DNA of 64,000 nucleotides from Pyronema omphalodes (GCA_024516155.1 JAJJXM010000042.1:124001-188000); one strand, 5' to 3'. Counted from the first letter of the stretch, positions 42,501 through 56,389 are shown. The notes: generated by a model from the letters alone, not told the origin. Program-made: numbers and translations.

Positions 42501-45500
42501 GTGGCTGCCAAACACAGTGATGACATGTTGGATGGTGGGGAAATGTTTGATTGCCCAATGCTCATGATCGAGGATGACAACGGCCAGGGATTATCTGTCG
42601 AAACTGTCAGCCTACAGTCATATCAACAAGTCAGATACCTATGTGCCTACCTTAGCTACGGATTGCGTGCCCATGGAAAAAACATTCCATAGGTGATCGT
42701 CGCCGTGGCCTGATAAACGCGCTGCCGAGGGTAGAGCGGCAGGTATAAACTTTAGTAGAGGCCGAAGTGGACTTGGCAGCGCCTGCTGATGCCGTGTTGA
42801 AAGCGGGTCCGAGTTTCCGGCAAATACGTTGGGAACTCAAGAAGCCGAGGAGATGAACGATAGGGAAATGTGGAAATGTGTTACATCCACGGCGAGGAAA
42901 CTTTTGTGGCGGCCAAAGCCTTCTTCCACTTCAGCAGTCCTCCATCTGGCCTTTGTGCGCACTCAGACCGAGTGAGCTGACAAACATTCCATCCACGTCA
43001 GATCCTCCATAATCCATCTTGGTTACATCGTGAGTTCAAACTTCAACACAAATGCCCCCCTCAACGAAGTTAATTGCACGCTAATTCAGCCTTACTTGAC
43101 TTATCTTCTTACATCACATTCCCGTCCCGTTTTTTTCGAGCCTTGTCTACCACCCTAACTTGTTCGCCGGTTGCTGCATAATTCTCACACGCATCACACG
43201 CATCACACTTTTGTCACCGCTCAGCTCTACTGACTCCCCTTCATCACGTCACCCTCATCTAGCGCGCGCGAACATTGTAACGTTTCGATTCTGCAATTTT
43301 TTTACTTGCTGAACGATACTGAGATAACAGAAGCGGAGCACAAGTACGTACTTGGCTTCGATCACGCGCAACGAAGGAATGGGGGCTGGGCTTCACTGGC
43401 CTCCCCGGGGCTGGCGGACCATGGACCATTCAAAGCTCCACGGACACGGATACTCAAGGACTACTACCATTACCGCTCGGAGAAGCCCTGTTTCTACTCA
43501 CCGCACCGAGACCGATTGGTAAATCATTTCGGTATAGATTCCAACCATAATCCACGATACGATGAATATCCAATCCAAGTGCTGTTGCTTTTATGGACTC
43601 GACTCGGCTAGCCATCGCTACCGCTGCTGCGGAGCACGAATCAGCCACCAATCAATGTTGCTCAACAGCGTAGGGTGCTTATTCTGTCGACAAAATCACT
43701 TTTTCTACTTTACAATATGAAAAAAAAATATTGCTCTACCGCCTGAGTGAGATTTACTATTTCATTTTCTCATAACCCCAACCCTATTTTAGAGGTTGCA
43801 GAGGATACCTCACAACCCGCGCTAGGCTAGCCGTGCAATGGCAAAACTAGTGCGCCTAGTGCATCTAGCAGCATACGTTGTCCACGGCATTACGTCACTG
43901 ACCTCTTTGCTTCGGTTCCAGATGCGAAATATGTCTGGACCCTTGCCAGGTCTGCAGGTCTGTACTAGGGGCTCCCGGTGTTACAGGGGCTCTCCAGGCC
44001 CCTCAATTGTACACCAAACTACGACCAGCATACCACCCTGCTACCTTAATTTTACAAGGATAAAGGAGGAATGTTTAAGGGACCCGGGTGATGCAGAAAG
44101 AGAACGATGCACAGGAACCACCACCAGCACCACCACCACCATGAACCGAAGCTTCTTCACCGCTGCTGTCGAGAAGGATAAATTTGATGTTAAGAAGTAA
44201 AGTTGCGGTCGCTGCAGAGAATATTGGTAATTGTAGCACTGTGAGTGTGATGCCTGAGGTATTTGGCAATACTGGAAAAAAATCCACATCGCAAATGTAG
44301 CGGATCTCCCTACGCAGGTCGGCTTCAGACAGAGTAGATTCGGGAGCGTTGACAGTTGTATCATCTTGTGGACCCTCATTGCTTGGGTGCTTCGTACAGC
44401 GAGCGGCGTAAAGGCAGACGGCTTGAAGAAGAGGAGAAAGCCCCTCTTTTGAAGTGCACAGAGAGCAACAGTGGGCTTGCAGAAGGAGTGAAGCGACCAG
44501 TAGAGGCGACAAGTAAGTATCAAGAAGAGTAGTGAGGCTCGACGCAGAGTAAAAGGCCGAAAAGCTGCAGTGAGCATCATGGATATTGCATTAGGGATTG
44601 TACAACTGTTGGGTAGAGTTGCATCTATTTGAAGATACCTCCTTTCTATTTTGTGGAGTTTGTGAGATCCTCACTGTCGATATGTAGTCAAGTCTTTAAC
44701 AGGCAGGGCTTTGTGGCTTTACATAACTTCACTCGGTTCATTTGTTGATTCACTTGTTAATTCACTTATTCATCTCACTTTCGCTTCCTTATTCATGCTC
44801 GTCCATTCCATTCCATTCCCTTTCCATCTTTTTTTCACACAACAGTAGGCAGCAAGCAGCGTATCAGCATCATCATCATCATCACTTGCGTTGCAGTGGT
44901 AACACCTACCACCCCCCTCCCCCCTCCCTTCCATTTCGTCACAACGACTCAGCGGACTCTGCGAGACGATCATTCACTGGGAGAAGGGGTGAAAGTTCGG
45001 ACGTCTGCTCGCCGAGAAGTGAAGTGACCAGTGAATTTTGACTCTAACCATAGATCTTTGGAGACATATTTTTGTTGATCACCACCACATCAGCGACTTG
45101 ACCTTACCTTACTTTGCAGACCTTGCAAGTGGATTGGAGGGGGAAAACGTTAGAGAATTGGTGCTGCTAACTCTGTTGCGGTGACCGTCCATCCCATATT
45201 TTGACGCTTTGTGAAGGGAAGGGAAGGGAGGGGAGGGATTCTCTTAGGGACCCGCAGTCTAGTTGAAGCTAGTTTTTTTTTTTTTTGGTACCGCAACGAG
45301 GGGGTGCACACCCTTTTTTCTTTTTTTTTTTTTTTTTTTCTTTCTGGAGAAGAGGAGTGCAATCCTCTTTCTTTTTGCTCTCCGTCCACCATGTCTCTAC
45401 GGTGCCACAACAGTTGGGCTACTTTACCTTACTCTACTATACCCATTCTGTTTACCCTACCACATCCTCCTTCCCTACCTCCCTCCCCCTCAATCTCTCT

Positions 45501-46595
45501 TGCTCTCTTCCTCTCTCCGGAACTCCCCCTACCCTATGGTACCACTCGCAGGATTCTTCGGTCACCGAAACTAAACCTATCACACAACACCCGTGAACCC
45601 TACCCTACCCATTTTCTACTGCTATTCTGCTATTCTGCCACTTACCCTCCCATCTGCCACACACCTTCTCTTCTACCACACCATCTCTCTTCTCACACCC
45701 CTCGTCGTGACCCAGTCCCTCTGTCGTGGTCCATCACAGACGCTTCCACTCTTTCTTCCTCTCGACACGGAGGTGAAGGGGAGGGGGGGCATGAGCTGCA
45801 CTCCCACACACTATCAGAGAGAGAGTGAGAGACACAACCACAACCACCAACGCCTACCACCCACCACCAGACGCAGAGCTGCTACTGCCACTAGAACAAC
45901 AACGGTGCACTCGAGCCAGTCCGTTCCACCGCTGTCTCTCTAAACAAAAGTCCTTTTCCTCCCACACTCTTCTTCCTCCTCTTTTGAAAAAGAACCAAAG
46001 ACAGACAGACAAAGAAAAAAACATCCAGACGAGGTGATCGGCTTGACGAAGATACAGTCAGTTCAACTACTCATACGACAAAACCCAGTACAGCCCAGCC
46101 GAGGAAGCAGCATATTCAGTCAGTCAAAAGTTCAGCTACCAGAACCAAAATACAGTCCCGTGGTTGTCGACATCACCCAACCCAACCCTACCACCAACCT
46201 ACCACCACCACTATACAGACGCACCCATCGTCATAGTCCGCCACTGCCACCGTCAGCAGCGGCACCGTCAATAAGCAGCAATAGTAGTAACAGGAACAGG
46301 CAGCACTAGATACCATCCAACTGGAGGGCAACTGCCAACAACGCTCACTAATACCACGAGAACCAACTATTACATTCGCTACTCCACCGTTCCCTCTACA
46401 ACCCAACATCACAAACACACACGTCCACCTCAACAACACACTACTACCATCAACACCAAATCGACGAAGCTAATACGATACGTCGAACACATCCCAGCAA
46501 CTAATACCATCGACACTCCATCACTCAGTCGTGCTCCGCGGTTGACCGTCAACTCTCGGATCGAGCAAGGAAGTGGCTAGGTAGTTAGAAGTGGT

Positions 46596-48590
46596 ATGGA
46601 GTTTTCATCGGTGTTCAGAGGTGAGGATAAATATATTCCTATGTTTTGGAGGAGTTTAGGTCTTATGTTTGTCATGTATTAACTCTCTGTAGCTGCAAAT
46701 GGCTCAGTCCCGTCACCAAATGGAACCCTTATTGCCTCGATTGTTCCTCCTAGACTCGTTATCAGATCAGCATCGAGTTTACATGTCCAACGGGTAATAC
46801 CGTTGCAACAAAAATTCGCACAAAACATCAAGTTTATGAAATGGTCTCCAAAGCCTCAAGCAGATATCAATAGTTCACCATCATGGAATGGATTTTGGTG
46901 CAAGAGGAGGAGTGGGATTGATAATTCCGAGGAGGAGGGAATAGTAACACAAAGAGTATTATTGGCGGATGATGAAAGAATATTAGTATTCGACGTCAAG
47001 GATGAAAAATGGACTGCTACTATCAGCCAGGGTTTCGGTGGAATTAAGAATGTTGAATTTGGTAGAAACGCAGATGAAGTGATTGTTTTTTCTGAATTCC
47101 AGGTAGGCTTCCATATCTCAATCCGCGTATTGACAATGCCAAAAGTAGTAGGCTAATATGATCCTAACACCTGCAGCTCAAGGTTACCATATGGAACTTG
47201 ATTACCTCTAAGCACCATGATATCCTACATCCCAAATTCTCAACAAAGGGTTTCGGATACAGACCGTATACTTCACACTTTGCAATCCTTACGCGCACCG
47301 CGACTCACGATGCCATCCAAATCCACCAAAACACCACCTACCGCCTTTCCTCCTCCTTCACCCTACCAACCCTCGACGCACAAGGCCTCAAGTGGTCACC
47401 TTGCGGACGGTGGTTAGCAGTTTGGGACTCAGCGACAGTAGGATATAGAGTATTGGTGTACACGGCAGATGGACACCTCTACCGCACCCATGAAAAGCCT
47501 TGTGAGGGTCTTGGTGTAAAGACAGTTGAATGGAGTCCCGCTGGGGACTTCCTAACAATAGGCAGCTACGACGGCAAGATGTGTTTCCTAAGCAACTACA
47601 CATTCTCTCCTGTAAGCATTTTTATCCCGTTCTCGCCCGCTTCGCTAACATGGCCAGGTTATCTCCATGAACCACACCCGCACAATCCGCCTCCCTGGCG
47701 TAACTGTGTGGTCAGAATGCGTTTCCTCCGCTCGGGATCGGTTCTACCAGCTTGTCCCTCAACCAACAACCCTACCAACTGTTCCTTTTAACCCCTCCGA
47801 TTCACACCCCAAAATCGGAATTAGCGCAATGGCTTTCAGCAACCCCGATGGAACTTTAATTGCGACAAAATCAGACAACATGCCCTCAACTGTATGGATT
47901 TGGTCGCTAAAACTTCTCCGCCCGTACGCAGTACTGGTACATCTTAACCCAATTAAGAGCATTAATTGGCACCCAAATATTCCTGATTTATTGATGATCC
48001 AATGTGGCCCCGAAAACCCAGATGAAGCAGCTGACCCTGGTATGGTTTACTTGTGGTCGACAGCATGGAAGCAGCCGAGAGCAATTCAGGTGCCTATGGA
48101 GAAGGTGACTGGAGCAATGTGGGCTAAGTGGGTGATGACGCCATCTCCCAGCCGCAGCAACAACAGCAGCGTCGCTTCGACAAGCCCACAACCATACACC
48201 GGCCGTATCGACCGTTCCCACAGCCCCCAGGAAGACACAGATAAGCGACCGATGTTATTATTCGGTGACAAAGAGGGCTTCTTGGTGGGTTATGTGGAAG
48301 ATGAACCAGTCCCCGATGCGTCAGAGAAGGAGGATCAGTATGATCAGCGTACATGGCAGACGGCGAATGTTGATTGGGATTATTACACACCGAGCGATCT
48401 TTTACCGAAGAGGACGCTCTCGAGAGGAGGCGGAGTGCAGATTCCAGGGATTAGGCTGGAGGGTGCGAAACATACGAGGACAGGGAGTGGAGGAGTTGGA
48501 GTCGAAGGAATGAGGGAACAGAAGACGGAACAGCAGGATGCGACTTTTGAGTATAGGGTTAGGAAGCATAGTGTTACGGTTAACACTTAG
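46596..48590 (+). CDS. wdr8: WD40 protein Wdr8/WRAP73
   Basis: Predicted join(46596..46620, 46693..47102, 47177..47611, 47658..48590), 600 aa, introns of 72, 74 and 46 nt. Orthologue of human WRAP73 (WDR8) and fission yeast Wdr8, a beta-propeller protein that works with Msd1/SSX2IP-type partners in anchoring microtubules at spindle poles and centrosomes. Alignment-quality blocks: MEFSSVFR-AANG at the start (family MNFSEVFKLS), FQ-LKVTIWNL across intron 2 (family HLRITVWSL), LKWSPCGRWLAVWDSATVGYRVLVY, GVKTVEWSPAGDFLTIGSYDGK, PKIGISAMAFSNPDGTLIATKSDNMPSTVWIW and SINWHPNIPDLL. Exon 1 is only 25 nt (8 codons). A Ser-rich insert near residues 440-480 and a 100-residue C-terminal tail exceed the human protein's length. 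Confidence 0.92.
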
Positions 48591-50560
48591 TTGAGACCTA
48601 CACCTGACGACCATCGTCGCAAGTCAACCGTCGGCGAGTCATATCATTATCGTGAAAATGGAATAGAGTCCGAGTTTCACAATGATTGAGATGACTGGAG
48701 AAGAGGGGGATTACTATAATGTTTACTTTTTTTTGCGCAATGTGCTTTGAATACTGGTGTCTATGGTGAAGATGATTTTTGGGTTTTCTTTCTGGGTCTC
48801 TTGCTTTTTACTTCTTTTCTTTATTTCCTTTCTTGCTGATTGCTTCTGATTGTTTTGTTTTTGCTGATTCAACATATTCGGGTTGTTTCTGGGGATCTTT
48901 TTTTTTTCTTTCGACACAAAAAACAATCTTTGCTACTGTTTTTTTCTTTTCTGTTGACAACAAGGGGATGTGAAAGTGGGGTGGTGGGAAGATTGCGAAT
49001 TATTGATACGACTTAACATGACATGGTACGCTATGGTGTTTTGGATTTTTTTTACTTGTTTTTTGCTTTTTATTCGCCTATTTTTCCTCTATCAATTTTG
49101 CGCTTTATTTGCTCATCTGCGACTGCGACTTTTGGCGACGGTTTATATTGATTTTTTTTGACTACTGGCGACTTTTGATTACTTTTTTGTGTACAGGTTT
49201 TTTTTCTTCTTATCTTCTTCGATTTTATTATTTTTTGTATAGCAGCTTTTTTTCTATTTCTTTTTTCTGTTTTTGGATCATATCCCCCCACCCGGAGCTC
49301 AACGCAATGTATCTTAAGGCGGAAGAGGAATATCAGAGTTTATTACTACTCTTCTTTCTCTCTCTCTTCACTCGCTTTTGATGCCTTGTTTTTTTTATTT
49401 TGGTTTGGGGGATATACCACACATGGCAAAACATATGTTGGTTTTTTTTTGCCTACTTTATATACCTTTTTCTTTGTTGATTTTGCTTTTTTTTTTTTTG
49501 TTTTGTTTTGGATTTAGCGGGTGGATTTGATTTTTTTTGATATTGATATTGATATTGGTTTTTATACTCCTTTTTTTTTATATCTTGGGTTGGATGGAAT
49601 GCAGGGCATAGGATTATTTTTTTTTTGTTTTTGTTTGCAAATGGTAGATAGGGTTAACTTACTATTTTTGTTTTTTACTTGTTTACTTGTGTTTTTTTTC
49701 TTTTTCCTTTTGCTGCGAGATTGTTCCCGTTTTTTTATTGCTTTGATTTTGATTGCTTTTGATTTGATTGCCTTGTTTTTTATCGCAAAGCTAAAGTTGA
49801 TTTTTTTTTGATAGCGAAATTGGTTTTTCTGTTTGTTTTTGTTGAAACTATACTTAATAGAGAATTAAAAGTTTTCATGAACTATGTTATTTAACATTTT
49901 TATTGCGTGTTAAGTGTTAAGTGTTATGTGCTGGGATTGGTAGTGTAGATGTGATGGATGGGGATGGTAGGGGATGGTAGGGGACGGGGATGGGGATGGG
50001 GATGGGGATGGTGGAAGTATGATTGCACTGATGGATGTGAGAGATTAACTGGATTGTAGTTGGATGGTATTGATGGATTGAACTGATGGATTGATTGATT
50101 GAAGTTGGATGGTAGAGAGTAGAAATTGGAGATTGTGGATTGTGAGAAGGAATAAGGAAGATGTAATGCGTAAGGCGGAAGGCGTTTATAGATTACAGAC
50201 TATAGACTATAGATTACAGACGGGGTATATAACATCACTGGCATCGCTGGCAATACTTACATCCCCAACATCATCAACACCCCCATAAACAGAAAGCTTT
50301 AATTAAATGCTCAGCTGTCATAATCTTGACATCTTGACATCTTGAGTTTTGATGTAGATTACGGGGATCATATTTGATTGCAGAAGAAGGAAGAGGTTGG
50401 AGGTGAACTGGGGTGTGATGTGGGGTGTGAAGTGGGATGTGGATGATGGCAACGACAACTATAGCCCTTATGATACGTTAATGTAAAGTATCTATACATG
50501 CGATTATCGAAGCGATTATGGTACCTGTAGCGTCTATGGCATCAATGGCATCTAAGCAGG
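48591..50560. other. T-skewed region downstream of Wdr8, then G/A-rich simple repeats
   Basis: 48720-49870 is extremely T-rich on the plus strand with few C or A and many T8-T13 runs; all frames across it encode only Phe/Leu/Tyr/Cys and are not genes. 49920-50160 carries GGGGATGGTAG and GATGGATTGA repeats. Confidence 0.65.
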
Positions 50561-50770
50561 CGATTAATGCGATTATGGAAACTACGGCGATTAATGCGGT
50601 TCTGGCAAGGAAACAGCAATACAGTGATAGCGAGTATAGTAGTGGTAATTAATGCCTTTGCATTTTGCATTTTTGAGGTTAAACTCCTTTTTTTTTTTAA
50701 CGATAATCACCCATCCCCCACCCACCTACCCACCCTACCCACCCCTATGTTGTGGGATCTATCTTTGTAT

Positions 50771-50945
50771 ATGACACCAGCGTCATTGCTGTCATTGCTG
50801 GAATAGCTGACATCGTTGTCACCGCTGTTATGGACAGCATAACTATCGCCACCACAACTACCGCCACTGCTACTACCGCCACCGCTGTCATTGCTGTCAT
50901 TGCTGTCACCGCTGTCATTGCTGTCACTACTGCCACCGTTGTGGC
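50771..50945. repeat. (GCTGTCATT)n nonanucleotide array
   Basis: Imperfect 9-bp units (GCTGTCATT, GCTGTCACC, GCCACCACT) over about 175 bp. Frames through it give Ala/Val/Thr-only peptides and are artefacts. Confidence 0.75.
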
Positions 50946-53020
50946 GTCTACATAGTCTACATACGGCGCAGTCGGCGTAATCTGCGTACGGCGTTTATCG
51001 CTTGCCATAAGACATAAGACATGAGAAGTGTCATAAAGCATGATAAACCCCCACCAAACCGGTAAGTAAGTAATCCCTTCCACACATCAACACATCAATA
51101 CTTCAACACATCAAAAACTCAGGGGCCAGTTCCTAAAACGATTTGTAGGTGTATAAAAATGTATTGACTAGTCTGGAAGTAGTTATATCGATGCATATTT
51201 AGGGCTTAGGGTTGCAACTTGCTGATTGTTTAGGGTTGTGGTTTGATGAGTTTGAAGTTAAAGAAGTCTATAAGTCACATGTTCTTCACTTTTTTTGTCT
51301 GGCTTGTCTGGAGATCTTGAAGTATTGATTGGTTGTGTTTGTTAAAATACATAATCCCGTGATTATAAGACAGGCTGATCTAAGCCAAGCCAAGCCGAGC
51401 CAAGCCGAGCGACGGTATCGTGGGTATGATATCTCGCCATATCACCACTTCGGATAGGTACCTCAGATTACTAGGTTGAGTTAAACTGACCTGAAATGAA
51501 GCCACTGAGTTGGTTTATAATGATATATAATGTATACTAAATTGACAAAATTGATTAATATAAGATAAGATAATTAACAATGGCTTACTAGTAACTAGTA
51601 TGGGGTTCGAGTTTGTTGGGAAGGAAAAAGGAAAAAACTACGTTAAGATAGGGTTTAACCGTTTAGATGTCCGGATGTATGTCCGGATGTATGTAATCTA
51701 TGATGCAGATATGTAAGATGAATTCCAATAAAGAAAACAAGGCGTCCAGGGCTAGTTTAGAATGAACCATACGGGAAATTTTCGTAAAAGGTCCGGATGA
51801 GGGTTTGTTGGAAGTTACGATTGTGACAGGTCATTGGATTAGTTTAAAAGAATAAGAAGAAAAAAAACACCAATCAACAAGGATATATACTCAGTTCCAG
51901 GTCTGGAAGATTACGTTTATTGGAATGTGATGGAAAATACTTCTGCAGTCCAAAGCCCGGTTGAAAATTTTCTGTGCATACGGAGAATTATCACGGGGTT
52001 TAGATTGGACACGATTGTAATTGTAACCTGTATGCAGAATAGTTCCCAGTTACTTCCTAGATTGGATAAAGAAGGCAGTTTTTATTCAGTGAGTTTCAGA
52101 ACGGAACTGCAATTATGACATGATGCATGTATAAAGGAAAAAAAACTTCTGAACAAGGGGGTGGTTAGTTTAGTTGGTTACTTAGTTAGTGTATAGGACA
52201 GAATCGAAATTTTACGAGACGGAGAATTTCTCGGGATTTCTTAAAGGAGATTGGCCACGGGTCTTTTAAGATGTTTGGGTTTTGTTACCACGGACATGGA
52301 CCGGAAAGATAAATGTGATAAACGCACTTAACGGGATTGAAGCGGTTTCATAAGGAAACCATGTCCGGTTATTCACTCATTGAGGATGACTATCGACTCT
52401 GAAATTAACCGCGGACTTGCCTAGGACCGGAATACATCGGCCCGGTACAAAGACTCGGGTGATTTGAACGGAAATATCGGCGGGCTCGGAAACTGTCCTC
52501 AGATATGTCATCGGAGGCGTATGCATTAACGGTTACATGTCATATGTTACCGGAAATACAAGAAAGCCATGATCAACCGAATAATGAAACCCTCGGATCT
52601 CACCGAAATGACGGGGTATTCTAGCATATAGGTGAAGATGGGATGTATGTCTTAATGAGCGCAGCGGCGCAGGGGCCAATCAGCATTGATATGGCGTACG
52701 TATGTAAGCAACAGATTTTATTAAACGTTTGGAGGCTTTTTGTTTGTGAGTGAGTAAGTATTTGAAAGCAGGCTGCATCCGAGAGTGAAACACCAAATAA
52801 CAAGAAATATGCAGATTTCATGGATATAGCACGGGCGTGGAAACTGCCGCATGAAATTTCGTGTAATCCCGCAGGGTCTGGCGTTTCGACGGGGCGAGAT
52901 CGTAGGGCTGAAGATTATCAAACTGTTTTGCATGAGCCGGAGACCCTGAATAATGCAGTGCGGGGACGGGAGGAGAATTGGATCATTAGATGAATCATTA
53001 GAGTCATGTTGCACATCGGG

Positions 53021-53531
53021 CTTCCGTGGACGTCCGTGTACATAAATTCCCTCCGGGGAACCCTCCTTTGTTGGAATTCTGTCGGGGAATGTATCTATTC
53101 GGGATGAGTATTTGAGATGAATGGTAAATTTGACCTGTCATTATGAGGTGGAAAGTACCTTCAATGATGTAATGAGAATAGAGAAGAGGCGGATATCTAT
53201 AATGCACGGGTAAATCCAGACTCTTGGCTTCCATCAACGTCTGTGTGCTTTCTAGGTTCAACCAAGGTATTCAGACGGCACATTATACATCTACATTGGC
53301 ATATGTATCCTTTGAGGACGGAAGCTCCGAGACATTCCCTATGAATCCAAAAACGAGTAAACCGGCGATACTCCCATCTGCAGGGAAAATCAAACTGGCG
53401 ACATCGACATAAGCTCACCCTCACTTACTTCATATCCACCGACGGCTCATCGTGACCTACGTCAAGTGACACTCCTCAGAACAGACTGAGTCTACTGTCT
53501 AAGACCACGGACTTCCGTGAACGTCAGTGTG
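53021..53531. repeat. Three dispersed CTTCCGTGRACGTCNGTGT motifs
   Basis: CTTCCGTGGACGTCCGTGT at 53021, CTTCCATCAACGTCTGTGT near 53228, CTTCCGTGAACGTCAGTGT at 53512; a fainter copy (CACAGAACGTCAGTG) near 57311. Same orientation, irregular spacing. Confidence 0.5.
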
Positions 53532-56389
53532 CCTGGACCCATGGTGTATCCATGGTTCATCATTGGTGTATCCATTCTAAAACACTCCTTCCGTCAATTC
53601 CCGTCTATGGAATATCCATGTAAAACGTCACAACCTTAGGAACCCTAGATCTTTCCCTTCGTCGAATTAGGCTGACTATCGATTTCCGGTACCGTAAGTA
53701 AAACATTGAGATCGGGACTGAAACCGCCAGACGTGCAGATTTACGATTAACGAATAGTAGCCTTTCTTCATTATGATCGAACCGTAATTTTGCGAGTTGG
53801 GACCTGGTTTTAGTCAGCCTCAGAGGATTAACTTTCAGTAGCTTATTCACATGTTGTTGTTGAAAGCTTGGCAAAACTTCACATAACTTCGGTGTGTATC
53901 ATTGAATACTGTCTGACATTGTAAGGACGTCCAACTCCGTGGGGGAGGCGTTTCTAGACCTTCTCCTACCGGATACACTACTGAAAGTGGAGATATTTAT
54001 CAACGTTGAATCAGGAAAAATATGATACGATGTACAAAAAAACCGCTCTGTGCGATATGCTTAATTTTACCCTATGTTGCAATGATCGGTGAAAGATGTC
54101 AAACACAAAGTGCATATATTGCAGCAAAGTTTTGCGAGTTTTTCGGTACACATTTGATAAAACTCCTGTCTTGGTGAAGTTTTCAAGAGTCTGAGACCAC
54201 GCCTAGATACGCCACCGATGCTTCAAACCCTTACTCAACTCACCGACCCTTAAAGAGGTGCGCATGGTGAAGTGCATTTATTCTGCTGCCATTTCGAGTG
54301 CAGCTGCCATAGTGCAAGTTTGGCACGTTTGAAAAAAGAGAACAAAGCAGATGTATTTACATGCATAGGGCTAATTCAAGATTATTTTGATTTACAGGTG
54401 TCATAGAAATGTGTCGCATGAACGAAAGCGATTGTGTACTACAGGTTGGCAGGACGTACGACAGAGAGTTTACAAAGAGTTTGGAAGGGCTGATATTTGT
54501 TCCCTTTTCTTCTGCAAGATAGAGTGCACTGAGGCAGAAACTGTGACTTATGGCTTTGGAAAAATCATAGGAAATTATACGTAATATTCTTTTCTCTGGA
54601 GCCTTCCGGGAATATATTAAAATAAACGTGGAGATTGGTCATAATTCCCTTCCCCAAATCAAATATTCAGAGATTAATAGGCCTGATATTGCCGTACGCC
54701 AAGAAAATATATGTCTTGTTATTTCTGGTGTCCGGGATTCTAAGACGTTGAGTTGGACCCTGACTTGGTTGTCAACAACCCCATCATTGAACCCTAGGTC
54801 ATAGGGCTTGCCCCTTTACCTCCACCTCCACCTTTGCTATCTTTATTAGCACTAACCCTAATATAATCTCACCGTCTTACCACCGGTATTCGTTTATTCG
54901 CCGCAGCTTAAAGCAGCGCCATTGAATCTGTATCCACATAACCCTCCTAATCCATTCCGTATATCCAAACGAACTGTCAAAGGAAGTCAAAGCCCGCCGG
55001 GGAAGTTTCGGATCGCAGCATCGTTTATTCTCTCAGACATAGCCTAGCATGATATTTCCCGTATTTCCACGTGGAATTAACTCAAACGAAACCCTAATGG
55101 CAATGGAGATGCCGTAGATAGTGCTGGAAGAAACGAATAGTAATTCCCGCGTTTTACGGAACTGTCTACCACGTGGAACTCTATCTCATATGACACGGAA
55201 GATTTTCTTTAGAGTCGATATTCAGGGTCGAAGATGCCATCTCGGGGCGGGAAACTCTAGCGATGTATTAGCTGGACTGTAATGTGTCACCGGACTTCGT
55301 GATAGAACGGAATATTCCATCATTGTGATTTCATTAGGGCTTCAACTCGGGAAAAACATACTCCTAGAGTAACAGCAAGCGACAGAAGCGGGCCCATTCC
55401 TATCCTTCTGTCTTCTCCCAACCTTCTGTTGCTAATTTCAGAACCTGTAGCTCCGCTTTGCATTACTGTAAAGACTCCCGCTAGAGTAGGTCAAGATGAT
55501 GGCAGGAAGAACGCTACGTTACGCTATGCGTTGACAACATCAAGATCTACAAACCTCGGGATCCACAGCTGTCGTTGATCGCTATTTCCGTGTATCCAAC
55601 TGCCACCAGTAGATGCGCAATAACCTACGAAGCCGATGCACAAAACGGCACCAAAGGATTACAAAGACCACCACCACGTCAATTGCCGTATCCGAGAAGA
55701 CAGTTCACGACGGAAGCTTTTACTTTCCATCTCATCAAATCAGTTGACCCAACCTTCATCCCCACCCTTAGCCCGCCCGATCACATCAACGGTCAACCAT
55801 AGATATGCACACCAGCCCGACCGTTAGAGTATTTCCACACGCCTTCCCGAATAATTAGGATATTTTTGTTTGCCATTGCCATGAGCGGGACACGTGGGGG
55901 TTATTTCTAGAACATCCTGCCTTAGTTGTATCACAATACTTTGTTCTCCCCACGCAATCCTGTCCGCGTGCATCCCACGCAATCCACTTCACCATACACT
56001 TCATCCACAGTAGACCCTAACCTAACCCACCTTACATCCCACGTATCCCACATTCCCGCATCCACGAGACCTTCTCAAATAGCGGCTTAAAACCCATCTC
56101 ATCCAGCGCGCGGACATACCTCCCACGTATCCCGCGCGCGAAACAACCGTGCCACGGAATCTCAACCGCGGCTCGCTGACGGATAGGGTCGGCATCCGTG
56201 ATGAAAATCAGGTCATCCCGGCCCGATGCGTGCGCCGATTACACCATCTCCCTATCGATGGCCCGAGTATGAATGAATAAAGCACGGAGAGTGGTAAAGA
56301 ACAGGCGGCTTTATCTCCGTTAGGAAGCTTCGAGCTAAAGATATGCCACAATACATAGACGCGTCTATGTTTCAAAGACTATTATGGAC

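Larger units (their letters stand above)
33314..46595. other. 13-kb gene-poor region
   Basis: No gene I can support. Successive parts: T-rich 33440-33620; ordinary-complexity DNA 34-36.5 kb including GGACCCTNGATTCC-type motifs (35416, 35501 inverted, 35586); 37.1-37.8 kb with repeated GACGAAAAGACGAAA and CTGTAGGAAAACG-like words; coding-like fragments near 38.8-39.5 kb; ordinary DNA 40-44.6 kb; and 44.7-46.55 kb, a C/A- and C/T-rich low-complexity stretch with T tracts (45270-45340) that ends at the Wdr8 start and may be its long promoter/leader. Frames up to 205 codons in 45.2-46.3 kb are low-complexity artefacts. Confidence 0.5.

Noticed and set aside
42188..42558. Two overlapping minus-strand frames, one with a hydrophobic stretch
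   Set aside because: Neither has a recognisable family or supporting splice signals; left as noise, although a small membrane protein cannot be excluded.
43454..43615. Minus-strand exon-like segment (MASRVESIKATALGLD..) ending at a GTGAGT
   Set aside because: The only downstream acceptors give a stop within a few codons, so the product would be about 45 aa with no supporting evidence.
44041..44580. 179-codon minus-strand frame
   Set aside because: Overlaps a 145-codon frame in another phase with equal lack of domain character; no leader, splice or family evidence.
45211..46309. Frames up to 205 codons upstream of Wdr8
   Set aside because: Low-complexity C/T- and C/A-rich DNA gives Ser/Pro/Leu/Phe-rich peptides in all three frames at once, the mark of non-coding leader-type sequence.
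49109..49811. Hydrophobic multi-Phe frames suggesting membrane proteins
   Set aside because: Direct result of T homopolymers; every T-rich frame looks like a membrane protein.
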